IMG/VR virus record: IMGVR_UViG_3300043570_001741
Span: 93,714 to 157,713 of that record
Direction: 5' to 3' (one strand)
Source: a virus
Length of the DNA stretch: 64,000 nt
Position numbers and translations under genes: made by a program. A model generated the notes under the pieces. The model was not told where the DNA came from and ran no database searches. It was given only the letters and a program-made list of their open reading frames with translations. Each line of letters begins with the position of its first letter. Within the stretch, counting starts at the first letter, position 1. Positions 31,556-43,600 of this stretch are shown here, piece by piece.

Positions 31556-33607
31556 ATGGCACAAAATCGTTTACAGGTAACAGACCTTGATTTCGATACA
31601 ATCAAGACCAACCTAAAATCATTCCTAAAACAACAAACTGAATTCCAAGATTATGATTTTGAGGGTTCTGGTTTAAATGTTTTGGTTAATCTTTTAGCTT
31701 ACAATACACACTATAATGCCTACTATCTAAACATGGTTGCCAACGAGGCATTCTTAGATACTGCCCTGTTGCGTGATTCTGTGGTTTCTCATGCCAAGAC
31801 ATTAGGCTATGTGCCTTATTCTAAAACTGCACCTACAGCAACTATCAACCTAACAATCAATAGTGGTAACACAACATTGGATACATTAACTATTCCAAAG
31901 GGATATGTTTTTAATTCTAAGTTGGTAGATAAACGTATTTTTGGTTTTGTGGTTATGAATGGCGTTACTGTCACAAAATCTGACACCAGTTATTACTTTG
32001 AGAATTTAGAAATCAAAGAAGGCCAGTTATTGAATTACACTTTCAATTATGATGAGAGTGCTAATCCAAAGTCAATATTTACTTTGCCTGATATGGACAT
32101 TGATACATCCACAATTACTGTATCAGTAAATCCATCCACAAGTAATACATCAACCACAGTTTATAACAAAGTGACGGATATTTTGGATGTTGGCGCTGAC
32201 TCTGCCGTATTCTATTTGCAAGAATCTAAAGGCGGAAAATATCAAATCTATTTTGGTAATGGAACTGTTGGTCGTAAGATTGAAGATGGTTCTGTAATTT
32301 CAGTTGGCTATTTGTCAACAAACGGCACTTTAGCCAACAAGGTTGATGGTTTCGGAATGTCTTCTGCCATTGGCCCTTACAGTACCGGTGTAATTCAAGT
32401 TGTCTCTGTTGCAGCTGGTGGCTCAGATAGAGAAACAGTTGATGAAATTAAATCAGCATCACCAGTTCAATTTGCCACGCAGAATCGTTTAGTTACTAAG
32501 GTGGACTATGAGTCCTACATTAAGAAGAATTATCCAAGTATTGATTCATTATCAGTATGGGGTGGTGAAGATGAAATTCCACCAATCTATGGTAAAGTTT
32601 TGATTTCTTTGAAACCAAAAGAAAACTACTATATCACAGAATCAGAAAAGACAAGAATTATCAATGAGATTATTAAACCAAAGGCCATTGTTTCAGTTAG
32701 CGCTGAAATTCGTGACCCCGAGTATTTGTATTTGATTTTAAACTCGGTTGTGAAATATGATGATAGAAAAACATCTCTTAATGAAAACACATTAAGAACT
32801 CTAATCAGGAACGGAATCATTGGTTACAAAAATACTTACCTTAATAAATTTAATAGTGTTTTCGCTCTCTCGAAATTACAAGACGAAATTGACAATGTTA
32901 GCTTCAATGGTATCATTGGTTCAGAAACGATTGTTAGATTACAAAAAAGATTCCAACCAGAAGTAGGAACAACGTCTAATTATACTATTAATTTTGGTGT
33001 TCCACTACATCGTGGCACAATCACAAACAGAATGACCTCATCGGAGTTTACTACAGTTGATAATAGTGGTGTTAGTCGTACTGCTGTCATTGAAGAAATT
33101 CCACAATCTTCAACCGGCATTTCTTCTATCGAAATTTCAAACGCAGGCTATGGTTTTCAAACTGTGCCAACGGTAACAATTACTGGAGATGGCGTAGGTG
33201 CAACAGCTGTGGCTGTAATCCAAAATGGTAGAATTACTGAAATCAAAATGACAAATCGTGGCTCTGACTATAGCCGTGCAGTTGTTACTATTACAGGTGG
33301 TGATGGTTATAACGCTGCAGCATCGGCTGTAATCGATACTAAAGTTGGAACAATTAGAACAATTTATTACGATAGTACCGCCAATAGGCAAGTTATAAAT
33401 CCAAGTGTAGGTACAATTAATTACTCAACTGGTATTATTACAATCAACGATTTAAGAATTTTAGCAGTTGCTACTTCAGATGGTTTAATTCGTTTGAGTA
33501 TAGAATCTGAATCTGGTATTATTGAATCGATTAGAAACACTATTATTACTATTGATGAAACAGACCCATCAGCAGTTGCTACGCAATTATTAAAAGTTAA
33601 TTCGTAA
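31556..33607 (+). CDS. 6: gp6 baseplate wedge subunit
   Basis: The protein has 683 residues (T4 gp6 660). The N-terminus DLDFDTIKTNLKSFLKQQTEF and the following GSGLNVLVNLLAYNTHYNAYYLNM are diagnostic of gp6, which makes the inner ring of the baseplate. A Gly-rich beta insertion (GYGFQTVPTVTITGDG, YSRAVVTITGG) near residues 520-590 is unlike T4 and recurs in the next two genes. Confidence 0.92.
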   Translation: MAQNRLQVTDLDFDTIKTNLKSFLKQQTEFQDYDFEGSGLNVLVNLLAYNTHYNAYYLNMVANEAFLDTALLRDSVVSHAKTLGYVPYSKTAPTATINLTINSGNTTLDTLTIPKGYVFNSKLVDKRIFGFVVMNGVTVTKSDTSYYFENLEIKEGQLLNYTFNYDESANPKSIFTLPDMDIDTSTITVSVNPSTSNTSTTVYNKVTDILDVGADSAVFYLQESKGGKYQIYFGNGTVGRKIEDGSVISVGYLSTNGTLANKVDGFGMSSAIGPYSTGVIQVVSVAAGGSDRETVDEIKSASPVQFATQNRLVTKVDYESYIKKNYPSIDSLSVWGGEDEIPPIYGKVLISLKPKENYYITESEKTRIINEIIKPKAIVSVSAEIRDPEYLYLILNSVVKYDDRKTSLNENTLRTLIRNGIIGYKNTYLNKFNSVFALSKLQDEIDNVSFNGIIGSETIVRLQKRFQPEVGTTSNYTINFGVPLHRGTITNRMTSSEFTTVDNSGVSRTAVIEEIPQSSTGISSIEISNAGYGFQTVPTVTITGDGVGATAVAVIQNGRITEIKMTNRGSDYSRAVVTITGGDGYNAAASAVIDTKVGTIRTIYYDSTANRQVINPSVGTINYSTGIITINDLRILAVATSDGLIRLSIESESGIIESIRNTIITIDETDPSAVATQLLKVNS

Positions 33608-36111
33608 TGTCAGATTTTAAAAATTCAATTCTTGTAAATCAACAAGTACCCGAGTATGTTCGGGAAGAATATCCATTATTCGTAAACTTCTTAGAAGCTT
33701 ACTATGAGTTCCTTGAAACTAAACAAGGAACCCAACAGAATGATTTAGTTACTCAGGCCAAAAACTTACGATATATTTCTGACGTTGATGATTCAATTGA
33801 TGCGTTTGGAGAAAGTTTCGTATCAAATTTTGCAACGCTTTTGCCGCAAGCAGAACAGATTGATAAAGCATTTTTAATTAAGAATGTTCTTCCATTGTAC
33901 CTATCAAGAGGTAGTGAGAAGTCTTTCAGTTTGTTGTTTAGAATTCTTTATGGTGAAGAAGTTGAATTTACTTTGCCAAAAGACAATATTCTTAGAGCAT
34001 CCGCTGGCGATTGGGTTGTTGAGAATGTTCTTAGAATTGACAATGATGTATATACCTCTTATGTTGGTGATGGTGAAACCACCACATTCTATTTGGCTCA
34101 GCAAGCACTTATAACAGACCTTCGTGTGTATGAAAATGGTGTTTTGTTGAATAGTGGATATACTGTACGTAAAGAAACTAAAAAGTTAATCTTTTATACC
34201 GCACCGCCAGTTGGCATGGTTATCAAAGTATATTATCCAAGCTTTGACTTTGACGCATTTAATTCCAGAAGAATTATTGGTACAACATCTGGTGCCAGTG
34301 CAATTGTTGAACGTGCCGCACCAAGGTTGATTACACAACAAACAGCAATTGAATTATACATCAATACCAAGAATTTAGATGGCACATTCCTAAATGCTGA
34401 AGAAATTACCTGTGAGATTATTGGTGATGATGGAACAACATTAATCACCATTGGTTCTAACACCATCTCTACTGTTAACCTAATCAATGTTATCAATGGC
34501 GGCGCAAGTTACAATATTGGCGACCAAGTTCCAATTAATGGTGGTGGTTTTACAACCAGAGCAGAAGCTGTAGTTGATTCTATTTCAACAGGTTTTGTGG
34601 ACGTAATGAATGTCCGTTTTGGTGGTGCAGGATTCCAATCAGGTGATGATTTTAAAGGATTTGGTCCAGGTGGCACAGTTGTTACTGGTGCGATTAATAC
34701 GGTTGACACAAGCGGTACACTTAGTCCAAACACATTCACCTTGTTTACTGATGTTATCTCGACATATTCTAGTATACAACTTTCAAATACAGATTATGGA
34801 TTTCCAGCTAATGTAATTCCAACTGGTGAAAATGCAAGTACAAGAATTGTTGATGCGTTGTCCAGAACAACATTGACCTCATTAGGTCCAATCACCAATG
34901 TATCCATTCTTTCATCAAATTCATCAAGTAATACTATAACGTATAATGCTAATAGTCCTTTGGCTATTGCTAACACAAACGTTAGATTAAAAGACTTTGG
35001 TTCTTTAGGTAGAATCAGAATTAATGCTGGCGGCCAAGGTTATAAAAAAGGCGATGAAGTTGTCTTTGGTGCAAACCCACCATCAACAACAGGTGCAGGT
35101 GCTGCAGCTGCGGTAACTAACGTCAGTTCAACTGGTGCAATTACTAGGATTGAATTTGGTCCTTCCAGAATTCCAGGTACCGCAAACGCATCATCTGGTG
35201 ATATTATAGTTACTGGTACTGGAACAAACTTCACATCTGATTTGTTCGTTGGTGACCAGATTATGATTAATTTGGAAGCTCGTTACATTAACAGTATCAC
35301 ATCATCAACATCATTCAATGTCAACGTAGCATTCACTAAAACATCCACATTTGCAAAAGTTGGTGTATATGACCGAGATTTAATTGGTGGCCAAGGTTAC
35401 GTACAAGACAATTTCCCATCTATTACCATTTCTTCTGCAAACACATCAGCTGTAAATGCTAACGTGGAGATTGTTTCTATTATGGGTGACTCAGAGCTCA
35501 TTAGTGGTAACACATCTACAGTTGTTGGCCAGATTCAATCAATTCGTGTTACTGACACCGGTTCAGGTTATGAGTTTTTGCCTGCGGTTGATTTATCACA
35601 GTCTGGAGATGGAACTGCGACTGCTGAGGCCGTAATTGAAAGGTCTTATGTTTCATTCCCAGGTAAATGGAATAGTTCAGAAGGTATTCTGTCCTCATTG
35701 GATAGAAAACTTGAAGGCCTAAACTATTACACGGACTTTGTTTATGTGACATCCGTACAAGTTGAATTCTCTAAGTATAGAGAGATTTTAAAAGGATTGT
35801 TACACCCAGCTGGTTTCAAACAGTATGCTGAATATCCAATTAACAGAACTATTGACACAAATATTAGTTTGTCTTCGGATAAACAAGTTTCTGTTTCCGG
35901 CAGAGTCAATGTCAATAGTTCAATTCACGTAACAGGTACTTTGACCAAATTTGTTACGGCCAACAGTCGTGGCATTCTAACAGTTGGTTCAAACATCTCT
36001 GTAAATAATCAAATCAGAACAGTTAATGCTATTACAAGTAATACATCTTTAACTGTATCCAGTGCATTTACAACCAATGCCAACTCACAATCTTTGATAA
36101 TTGTAACATAA
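33607..36111 (+). CDS. gp7-like baseplate wedge protein (834 aa)
   Basis: The N-terminus (EYPLFVNFLEAYYEFLE, then LIKNVLPLYLSRGSEKSFSLLFRILYGEEV) is the conserved part of the gp7-position protein of T4-like marine phages. Several Gly/Thr-rich beta repeats follow (NGGASYNIGDQVPING, GTGTNFTSDLFVGDQI), and a C-terminal YYTDFVYVTSVQ with LKGLLHPAGFKQYAEY. It would be the wedge initiator, inferred from its order between gp6 and gp8. TAATG overlap with gp6. Confidence 0.7.
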   Translation: MSDFKNSILVNQQVPEYVREEYPLFVNFLEAYYEFLETKQGTQQNDLVTQAKNLRYISDVDDSIDAFGESFVSNFATLLPQAEQIDKAFLIKNVLPLYLSRGSEKSFSLLFRILYGEEVEFTLPKDNILRASAGDWVVENVLRIDNDVYTSYVGDGETTTFYLAQQALITDLRVYENGVLLNSGYTVRKETKKLIFYTAPPVGMVIKVYYPSFDFDAFNSRRIIGTTSGASAIVERAAPRLITQQTAIELYINTKNLDGTFLNAEEITCEIIGDDGTTLITIGSNTISTVNLINVINGGASYNIGDQVPINGGGFTTRAEAVVDSISTGFVDVMNVRFGGAGFQSGDDFKGFGPGGTVVTGAINTVDTSGTLSPNTFTLFTDVISTYSSIQLSNTDYGFPANVIPTGENASTRIVDALSRTTLTSLGPITNVSILSSNSSSNTITYNANSPLAIANTNVRLKDFGSLGRIRINAGGQGYKKGDEVVFGANPPSTTGAGAAAAVTNVSSTGAITRIEFGPSRIPGTANASSGDIIVTGTGTNFTSDLFVGDQIMINLEARYINSITSSTSFNVNVAFTKTSTFAKVGVYDRDLIGGQGYVQDNFPSITISSANTSAVNANVEIVSIMGDSELISGNTSTVVGQIQSIRVTDTGSGYEFLPAVDLSQSGDGTATAEAVIERSYVSFPGKWNSSEGILSSLDRKLEGLNYYTDFVYVTSVQVEFSKYREILKGLLHPAGFKQYAEYPINRTIDTNISLSSDKQVSVSGRVNVNSSIHVTGTLTKFVTANSRGILTVGSNISVNNQIRTVNAITSNTSLTVSSAFTTNANSQSLIIVT

Positions 36112-36114
36112 ATA
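36107..36114 (+). promoter_or_regulatory. Late promoter-like box, CATAAATA, before gp8
   Basis: It overlaps the previous stop codon, since TAA followed by ATA makes part of the motif, and lies six bases before the gp8 ATG. Either a leaderless late start or coincidence. Confidence 0.3.
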
Positions 36115-36120
36115 TAGTTC

Positions 36121-37686
36121 ATGGCAACAAATTACACATCAAAAAAACTACCTTTGAATAGCGCTGAGAGATTTAAAAACTCTTTTAGCGATACTACTCC
36201 ATCAATTGAATACGTCTTCATTGGTGGCCACGTGGCATATGCTAATGAGGCATCTCCAGATTCAATCGTAGAAACCATCTCAAATGAAAAAGAAGTTTGG
36301 GACAATATGTTTGCAGCTAAGAAAGTTACTGCAAATGACGTAGAACATGTTATTCCAAGGGTCAACTGGACGGCAAACACAAAGTACCGCCAGTATGACG
36401 ACACTATTGGCTTGGAAAACTTAATTACCGCAAACGTTAGTCAAAACTTGAAACCGATGTATGTCATTACTTCGACTAAAAATGTTTACAAATGTTTGTC
36501 TAATAATGCAACGGCTAATTCGACAGTTGAACCAACAGGAGACTATACCACTTCAAATGGTGTAATCTCAACAGCCGACAGTTATATTTGGAAGTACATG
36601 TTTAATGTTCGTTCTTCCAACAAGTTTTTAACTAACGATTGGATTCCAACACCAAGAAGGTCTGACACCGCTAGTACATTGTCTGACTATAGTTTAGATG
36701 ATACGGGTGTGGTTGCTGGCGAATTGACAACTGTGGTTATTCAAACTGGCGGTACAGGTTATTACCATAACGTTATTACTTGTTCCGCATTTGGAACAGG
36801 TTGCACAATTCTTACATTGGCCAATACAACTAATGTTTCTTCCAACATGTCTGTTACAGGAACTGGTATTCCAGTTGGTGCTTTTATCTCCAACTTAGAT
36901 TCACCAAACAATAAGATTACGTTGTCTTCTGCCACTACTGCTAATGGCGGTGGTGCCGCAACTGCAAACAACCTGTCAATCTCCACAAGAATTTACTTTG
37001 ACGGAGATGGCACTTTGGCAGCTGCATCAGCAACTGTATCTAATGGTGCAATCAATAAGATTACAGTAACTACAATTGGTGCTGGTTATACGTATGCTAA
37101 CGCCATCATCTTTGGTTCTGGAACTAATGCAAATGCTCGTTGTATCATTGCGCCAAAATATGGCCATGCAAAGAATCCAGTTAAAGACTTACTTGCTACT
37201 AATGTTATGGTTGCAAGTAAAATTGGAGAAGTTGATTCTACAGAAAGTGGTTTAATTTCTGTAGATACTGCTTTTAGACAATTTGGTTTGCTTAGGAACC
37301 CACATAAATATGGCGTTACATCAGTAGCAAATAATTCAACAGCAAATGCTGTTATTTCACAGGCGAGAACTATTACATTGACTGCGGGTTCATCATATTC
37401 CCTTAATGAGTATGTTTACCAAGGTGCTTCAGTAAATACAGCAACAGCATATGGTTATGTTTATTCTCAGACCTCTACTTCAGTTAAAATGACAAATACA
37501 CAAGGAACATTTGTGGTTGGTGCTTCTTTAACTGGAACAACTTCAGGTGTATCGAGAACAATCGTTTCACAAATAAATCCAGAATTCGAACCGTATTCTG
37601 GTGACATTCTCTATGTTGAGAATGCGGCCAAAACTGATAGAGCAGATGGCCAAGCAGAAAATATTAAATTTGTAATACAGTTTTAA
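36121..37686 (+). CDS. 8: gp8 baseplate wedge subunit
   Basis: The first about 200 residues are clearly gp8: IEYVFIGGHVAYANE, then NVYKCLSNNATANSTVEPTG and SYIWKYMFNV. T4 gp8 is 334 residues; this protein has 521, the extra length being Gly/Thr-rich beta segments like those inserted into gp6 and the gp7-like protein. gp8 is an outer wedge component. Confidence 0.9.
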   Translation: MATNYTSKKLPLNSAERFKNSFSDTTPSIEYVFIGGHVAYANEASPDSIVETISNEKEVWDNMFAAKKVTANDVEHVIPRVNWTANTKYRQYDDTIGLENLITANVSQNLKPMYVITSTKNVYKCLSNNATANSTVEPTGDYTTSNGVISTADSYIWKYMFNVRSSNKFLTNDWIPTPRRSDTASTLSDYSLDDTGVVAGELTTVVIQTGGTGYYHNVITCSAFGTGCTILTLANTTNVSSNMSVTGTGIPVGAFISNLDSPNNKITLSSATTANGGGAATANNLSISTRIYFDGDGTLAAASATVSNGAINKITVTTIGAGYTYANAIIFGSGTNANARCIIAPKYGHAKNPVKDLLATNVMVASKIGEVDSTESGLISVDTAFRQFGLLRNPHKYGVTSVANNSTANAVISQARTITLTAGSSYSLNEYVYQGASVNTATAYGYVYSQTSTSVKMTNTQGTFVVGASLTGTTSGVSRTIVSQINPEFEPYSGDILYVENAAKTDRADGQAENIKFVIQF

Positions 37687-37695
37687 AGGCAATTT

Positions 37696-40600
37696 ATGGC
37701 GCAGAACTATAATGTTAATCCCTACTATGACGACTACGATGAAACGAAACAGTTTTATCGTATCTTGTTTAGACCAGGTCGTGCAGTCCAGGCTCGTGAA
37801 TTAACACAGTTACAAACATCACTACAAAAACAAATTGAGCGTTTTGGCCAAGGCATCTATAAAGAAGGTTCAATCGTTGTTCCTGGTGGTCAAGCTGTTG
37901 ATAATAAGTACAACTATGTTAAATTGACGGCATCATATGGTGCTAATACTTCTGACACTAAAATTTCTTCGTTGATTAATGAAACGATTACAGGTTTAAC
38001 TTCTAACGTAAAAGCTATTGTTGTTAATTCTATCAGTTCAACATCTGGTGGTGACCCATCAACCATTTACGTAAAATATACAGCATCACAACCATATTCT
38101 GGTGGTTCTAACACAGTCTTTCAGGCTGGTGAGTTAATTACCACACAATCAGGCAATGTGACATTACAAGTTGCAGCTACTACTCCAACTGGTGTAGCTA
38201 CTGCGTTCTCTGTATCATCTGGTGTTATCTTCACTAAAGGTGTGTTTGCTTATTTTGACAATCAAACTTTGGTTGCAGGAAAATATGCTTTGGCTAACAA
38301 TACTATTATTGGTTTCCAAGTAACAGAATCTACAACAACTTCTTCACAAGATACTTCACTACTTGACCCAGCTGTTGGTGCAAGTAACTATATTGCGCCT
38401 GGTGCCGACCGTTATAAAATTGCATTGGACTTGGCCACACGTCCTGTCACATTTAATGCTAACGATGACCCCAACTTCATTGAATTAATTAAAATTGAAA
38501 ATGGTGAAGTCATTTCTCAGAACTTGGATCCACGATACAGTATCTTGGGTGACACATTTGCTAGAAGAACATATGACGAATCTGGCAACTACATTGTAAA
38601 ACCTTACACCTTGAATATCATTAACCATTTGAAGAGCAGTAATGTCTCAAGTAATGGTTACTATGAGGCTGCTAATGGTGGTGATGATAACAAGTTAATG
38701 ACTATCATTCAGCCAGGAAAAGCATACGTTCGTGGTTATGAAGTTGAGAACATTCGAACAAAATATACTATTGGAAATAAAGCCAGAGAATATGCTAACG
38801 TAAACAATGGTGTAGTTAGTACAACAATTGGTAACTATATCTACATCACTGGTTTAAGTTCAATTCCCGATTTGTCGTTGTTGCCATCTGTGTCATTCTA
38901 TGACCAATATACTGTGACTGCTGGTTCTTCTAGTGGTACTGCAATTGGTACTGGTAAAATTAGAGCCATGGAATTCAGTTCTGGCACAGCAGGCACTACA
39001 ACTGCAATTTACAAGTGCTGGTTATTTGACGTTTCTATGACGCCTGGTTATGTCTTTGAGCGTGATGTTAAACAGTTGTATGTTGACAATACTGGTTATG
39101 CAGATTTTACTGCTAACATTTCGCCAACACAAATTGCATTATCTGGTTCTGTTTCAACAACAAACGGAAGTAATGTAATTACTGGTGCTGCTACATTGTT
39201 TACCAATGAAGTAACAACTAATGATTTTATTTCAATTAACAGTATAAGTTATAGAATTACTTCTGTTACAAATGCTGTGAGTTTAGTGGTAGCTACTGCA
39301 CCAACATCTAATCAAACTGGTATCATTGCATTTTACGATACAGCTGCATATAATGAAACACAATACTTGTCACATTTGTTTGAGTTGCCATATTCAACAA
39401 TTAAAACTGTTGACCCAACAAACATTGAAACTTCTTATGATGTTAAGCGTTCATATGCAAGAACGCTATCTTCTAATACTGTAACCATTTCAGCTGGTAC
39501 TGATGAGACCTTTGACAGTATCTCCACATCGTCTTACATCTTGGTTGTTAAGAGTGGTACAAACGCTGGTCAATATTTGAATCCAACAACTTTTGTGACA
39601 CGAGCAGTTGGCGGCACTTCTGTTACTATTAACCTTGCTGCTTTGTCAAACTCGCCTGCCAATGTATCAGCCTATGCTACTGCTGACGTGGCACTTGTTG
39701 GCAAACTTACAAAGACAAATACTGCGGCAGACAAGAAAACTAAAACTTTGGTGTCTGGTGCCACAATTGATTATACCGATGCCAATACTGCTCAGGCAAC
39801 TGTCGTGTCTTTAGGTAAGGCTGACGTCTATAAACTAACATCTGTAATGATGTCTCCAGATGCGTTTGGAACTGCGTATAACACGACAGGAGACGTTGAC
39901 ATTACTGACAGATATGAATTAGACAATGGCCAAAAATTAACGTATTATGGCCTTGGCAAAGTTAGACTGAAAACTGGTTCACCAAAACCAACTAACCCAA
40001 TTCGTATTACCTTTGATTACTTTACCCATGGTTCTGGTGATTACTTTTCGGTAAACTCATATACTGGAATTGCCTATAAAGATATTCCTACATTTACCGA
40101 TAACAGAAAAACTTACCAACTAAGAGATTGCTTGGACTTCAGACCAAGAATCAATGATGCTGGCACAGGATTCACTGGAGCTGGTGCTGTTGTAAACGAC
40201 TTCATTGATCCATCTAGCGATGTTCTAACTGATTATTCTTATTACTTGCCAAGAACTGATAAGATTGTCCTCGATAAGAATGGCATATTTTCTATTGTTG
40301 AAGGTATTAGTTCTTTAAATCCTAAAGAGCCAAATGTGTCTGATGATACAATGCCTTTGTTTGTAATTAAACAAAAACCATATGTGTTTGATATTACTTC
40401 TGATATTGAAGTAACCACTATTGATAATCGTAGATACACAATGCGTGACATTGGTCGTATCGAAAACCGTGTTAAGAATTTGGAATATTACACAACATTG
40501 AATTTGTTGGAGAAAGATACACAGTCTTTACAGATTCAAGATTCAAATGGTTTTGACCGATTCAAAAATGGTTTTGTTGTAGATAACTTTGCTGGCCATG

Positions 40601-43600
40601 GTGTTGGTGATGTTTATAACCGTGACTATGGTGTTTCTATTGATTACACTAAGAAAGAATTGAGACCTCTTTCCAAAACACAATTTGTTCCGTTGCAAGA
40701 AATTAATTTAACAACACCAGCAAGAACTGCAAACAATTATGTTTTAACAAACGATTTGATTACTTTGCCATATACTGACGTTTCATACATTAAAAATGAA
40801 AAGGCAAGTAAGACAGAAAACATTAACCCATTTAGTGTTATCACATGGACTGGTTCTATCAAGTTGGATCCACCATCAGATATCTGGTTTAGTGAAGAAG
40901 AATTGCCGATGGTTGCTAAAAATGAAAATGGCAACTATGACCAATTCGGTGCTACCTCACAATCTAAGGGTACATATAATGCAGTTTGGGGTAATTGGAG
41001 AACCAACTATTACGGCAGCCAAAGAACAGACGATAGGACAGGTCTTGACTATGCTGTTTCAGAGGGACAAGATACTAAAACAAACAATGATTTGGTAACA
41101 AATTCTGCTCTTGTTCCAAAAATGCGCTCAGTGAAAATTACATTTACTGCTGAGGGCATGAAACCTAAGACAAGAGTTAATATATTCTTCGATAACATCA
41201 ATGTTACAAACTATTGTAATAGCATCAATACAAATCCTATTGGCGCTAACTCTGCATTGGCCGCTGCAGCTACTGCAAACTCACAAAACTTGATTACTGA
41301 TGAAACAGGTAAACTTACAGGTGAGTTCCATTACTTGGCTAATTTGTTTAACTTGCCAACTGGTGAATCAACGTTTGTTGTAACAGATTCTACAGCTGGT
41401 GGTACTGACTTTGAAACTTTTGCTGTTGCGAAATTTAATTCAAATGGCCAGTTGATTAAGAAACCGGTTCCAGCTCCACAAGTTATTTTGGAACCACCTC
41501 CAACTTATGTTGCATCGGCATATGTTCCTGAATATGTTGAACCAGATCCTGCTCCAGCTCCTGTGCCACCAACGCCAGATTATCTGGATGTGACTTATCG
41601 TTATGCCTTTGGCCGCAATCCTGCGCCTAGTGAAAAACAATATTGGTATGATTCTTTTTCTAAGCAAGTTACCAACAAAGGTTATGCAAGTATTAATGCT
41701 TTGATTAGCGCTTCTAGTGTTAATGGTGGCGCTTTTGTTGACGTTGGTGCAATTTCTCCTGACTTAATTACAATTGGCGATTATAATACAGCAGCTGCTG
41801 ATTTGTATGCACTCACAAAACAAATTACTGATGCGGGTATTAGAAATAACGAACAAGGCAAAAATGGTGTTAATGGCATTACAGAAATCCATTTAAACAA
41901 TGGCGGAACAAAAGAAGTAGCTTCTGATTTTACAGCTAAACAAATTACATATGCAATTGCAGCTATAAACGGTGCTGTACCTGAGGCAACTAATACAAGT
42001 AATTATTGGAAAGGTGATGCTCAGTCAGCTGTACTTACAACAGTTAAGGCAGAGCCAACTGCTGGTTATTCTTATGGTGCAAACTGTTTGTCTGCTGGTG
42101 GCATGGATCCATTAGCGCAATCATTCTTTATCAATACACCAATCTACTTGTCTAAACTTGATGTTTATTTCTCAAGTAAAGATGATACTATTCCAATGCG
42201 TGTTCAAATTCGCAAAATGGAAAACGGTGTTCCTGGTTCGTTTATTTTGCCATCATCTGAAGTTGTTGTTTATCCTACTAACATTAATACATCAACTGAT
42301 GGTAGCACAGCAACATCAATTAGTTTTGGGAGTCCAGTATTCTTAGATTCTGGTGAATACGCTTTTGTTCTATTGTCCGATTCTATCAACTATAGAGTTT
42401 GGATTGCACAAGTTGGTGAATTCGACATTCTAACTAATGCATTTATTGCTGAACAACCATATATTGGTGTATTGTTCAAATCACAAAATGCTTCAACGTG
42501 GCAGGCTGACCAATTCCAAGATATGAAGTTTAATTTGTATCGTGCAGAATTTGATACGTCTGTAACTGGTGTTGTTGAGTTTAATGTTGATGATGAATAT
42601 TATGACCAAATTTCTTTGGGTATTGACCCATTTGAAGTTTACGCAAACTCCAACATCATGCGTGTGATTCATCCAGCACATGGCCAAGTTACAGGTTCTT
42701 CAATCAAACTTAATGGTTTCCCATTAAATGGTAATCTGATTAATTCATCTGCTAACTCTAATTTCTTTGGTATCAATGTAAGTTCATTAAATGCTCAAAC
42801 CTTTACAATTGATAATACAACATTAGACTCATACACAATTACATTGCCATCTAATGTGTCGAATGCTATTACGCAAACAACACGTACTGGTGGTGCTAGT
42901 ATTCAAGTTTCTACAGACTTTGCATATGACACTTACTATCCTGTAATCTCTGCCGTTGTTCCATCCGGTACAACATTGGTTAATAAGATTAAGACAACCA
43001 GTTCATCCACGTATGGCGTTGATTCTGCATTTACTACAATTGCATTAGATGATGTAAACTTCAATTCTACTAAGACATTGGCAAGTAATGTGAATAAACA
43101 AGTTGCAATGAGCAACACTAATCCGTTTATTCATAGAATTGAATTCTCAACGTCTTCTAGCTTGGTTTCACCAGTAATTGACACTAAACAAATTGGTGGT
43201 GTGTTTGCTCGTAACTTGATTAACAACCCAACTTACAGCACACAAAATAAAATCTCTGCAAATGATATTGTTACTATTGCTAATGCTAATAACATCATCT
43301 TTACTCAAGTGTCTGGTGCTCAAGGCCTAATTACACTATCAGGTTCACAAGACAAGATTAATGCTACATCAATTATTAAGGGTACATATATTAATGTTAC
43401 CGCTAATAACGGTGTGAATGCTGGTCAATACCGAGTGATTGATGTTACAGATGCTGGTGCAAACATCTCCATCTATAATGTAAGTACACAAAATGTATCC
43501 ACAAATGCAACTGCAACATACACTATCACAAATGGTAGAAACTTCATTGCAGAAGAAGCTGCATATGACGGATCAGCCTATTCTAAATACATTACAAGAG

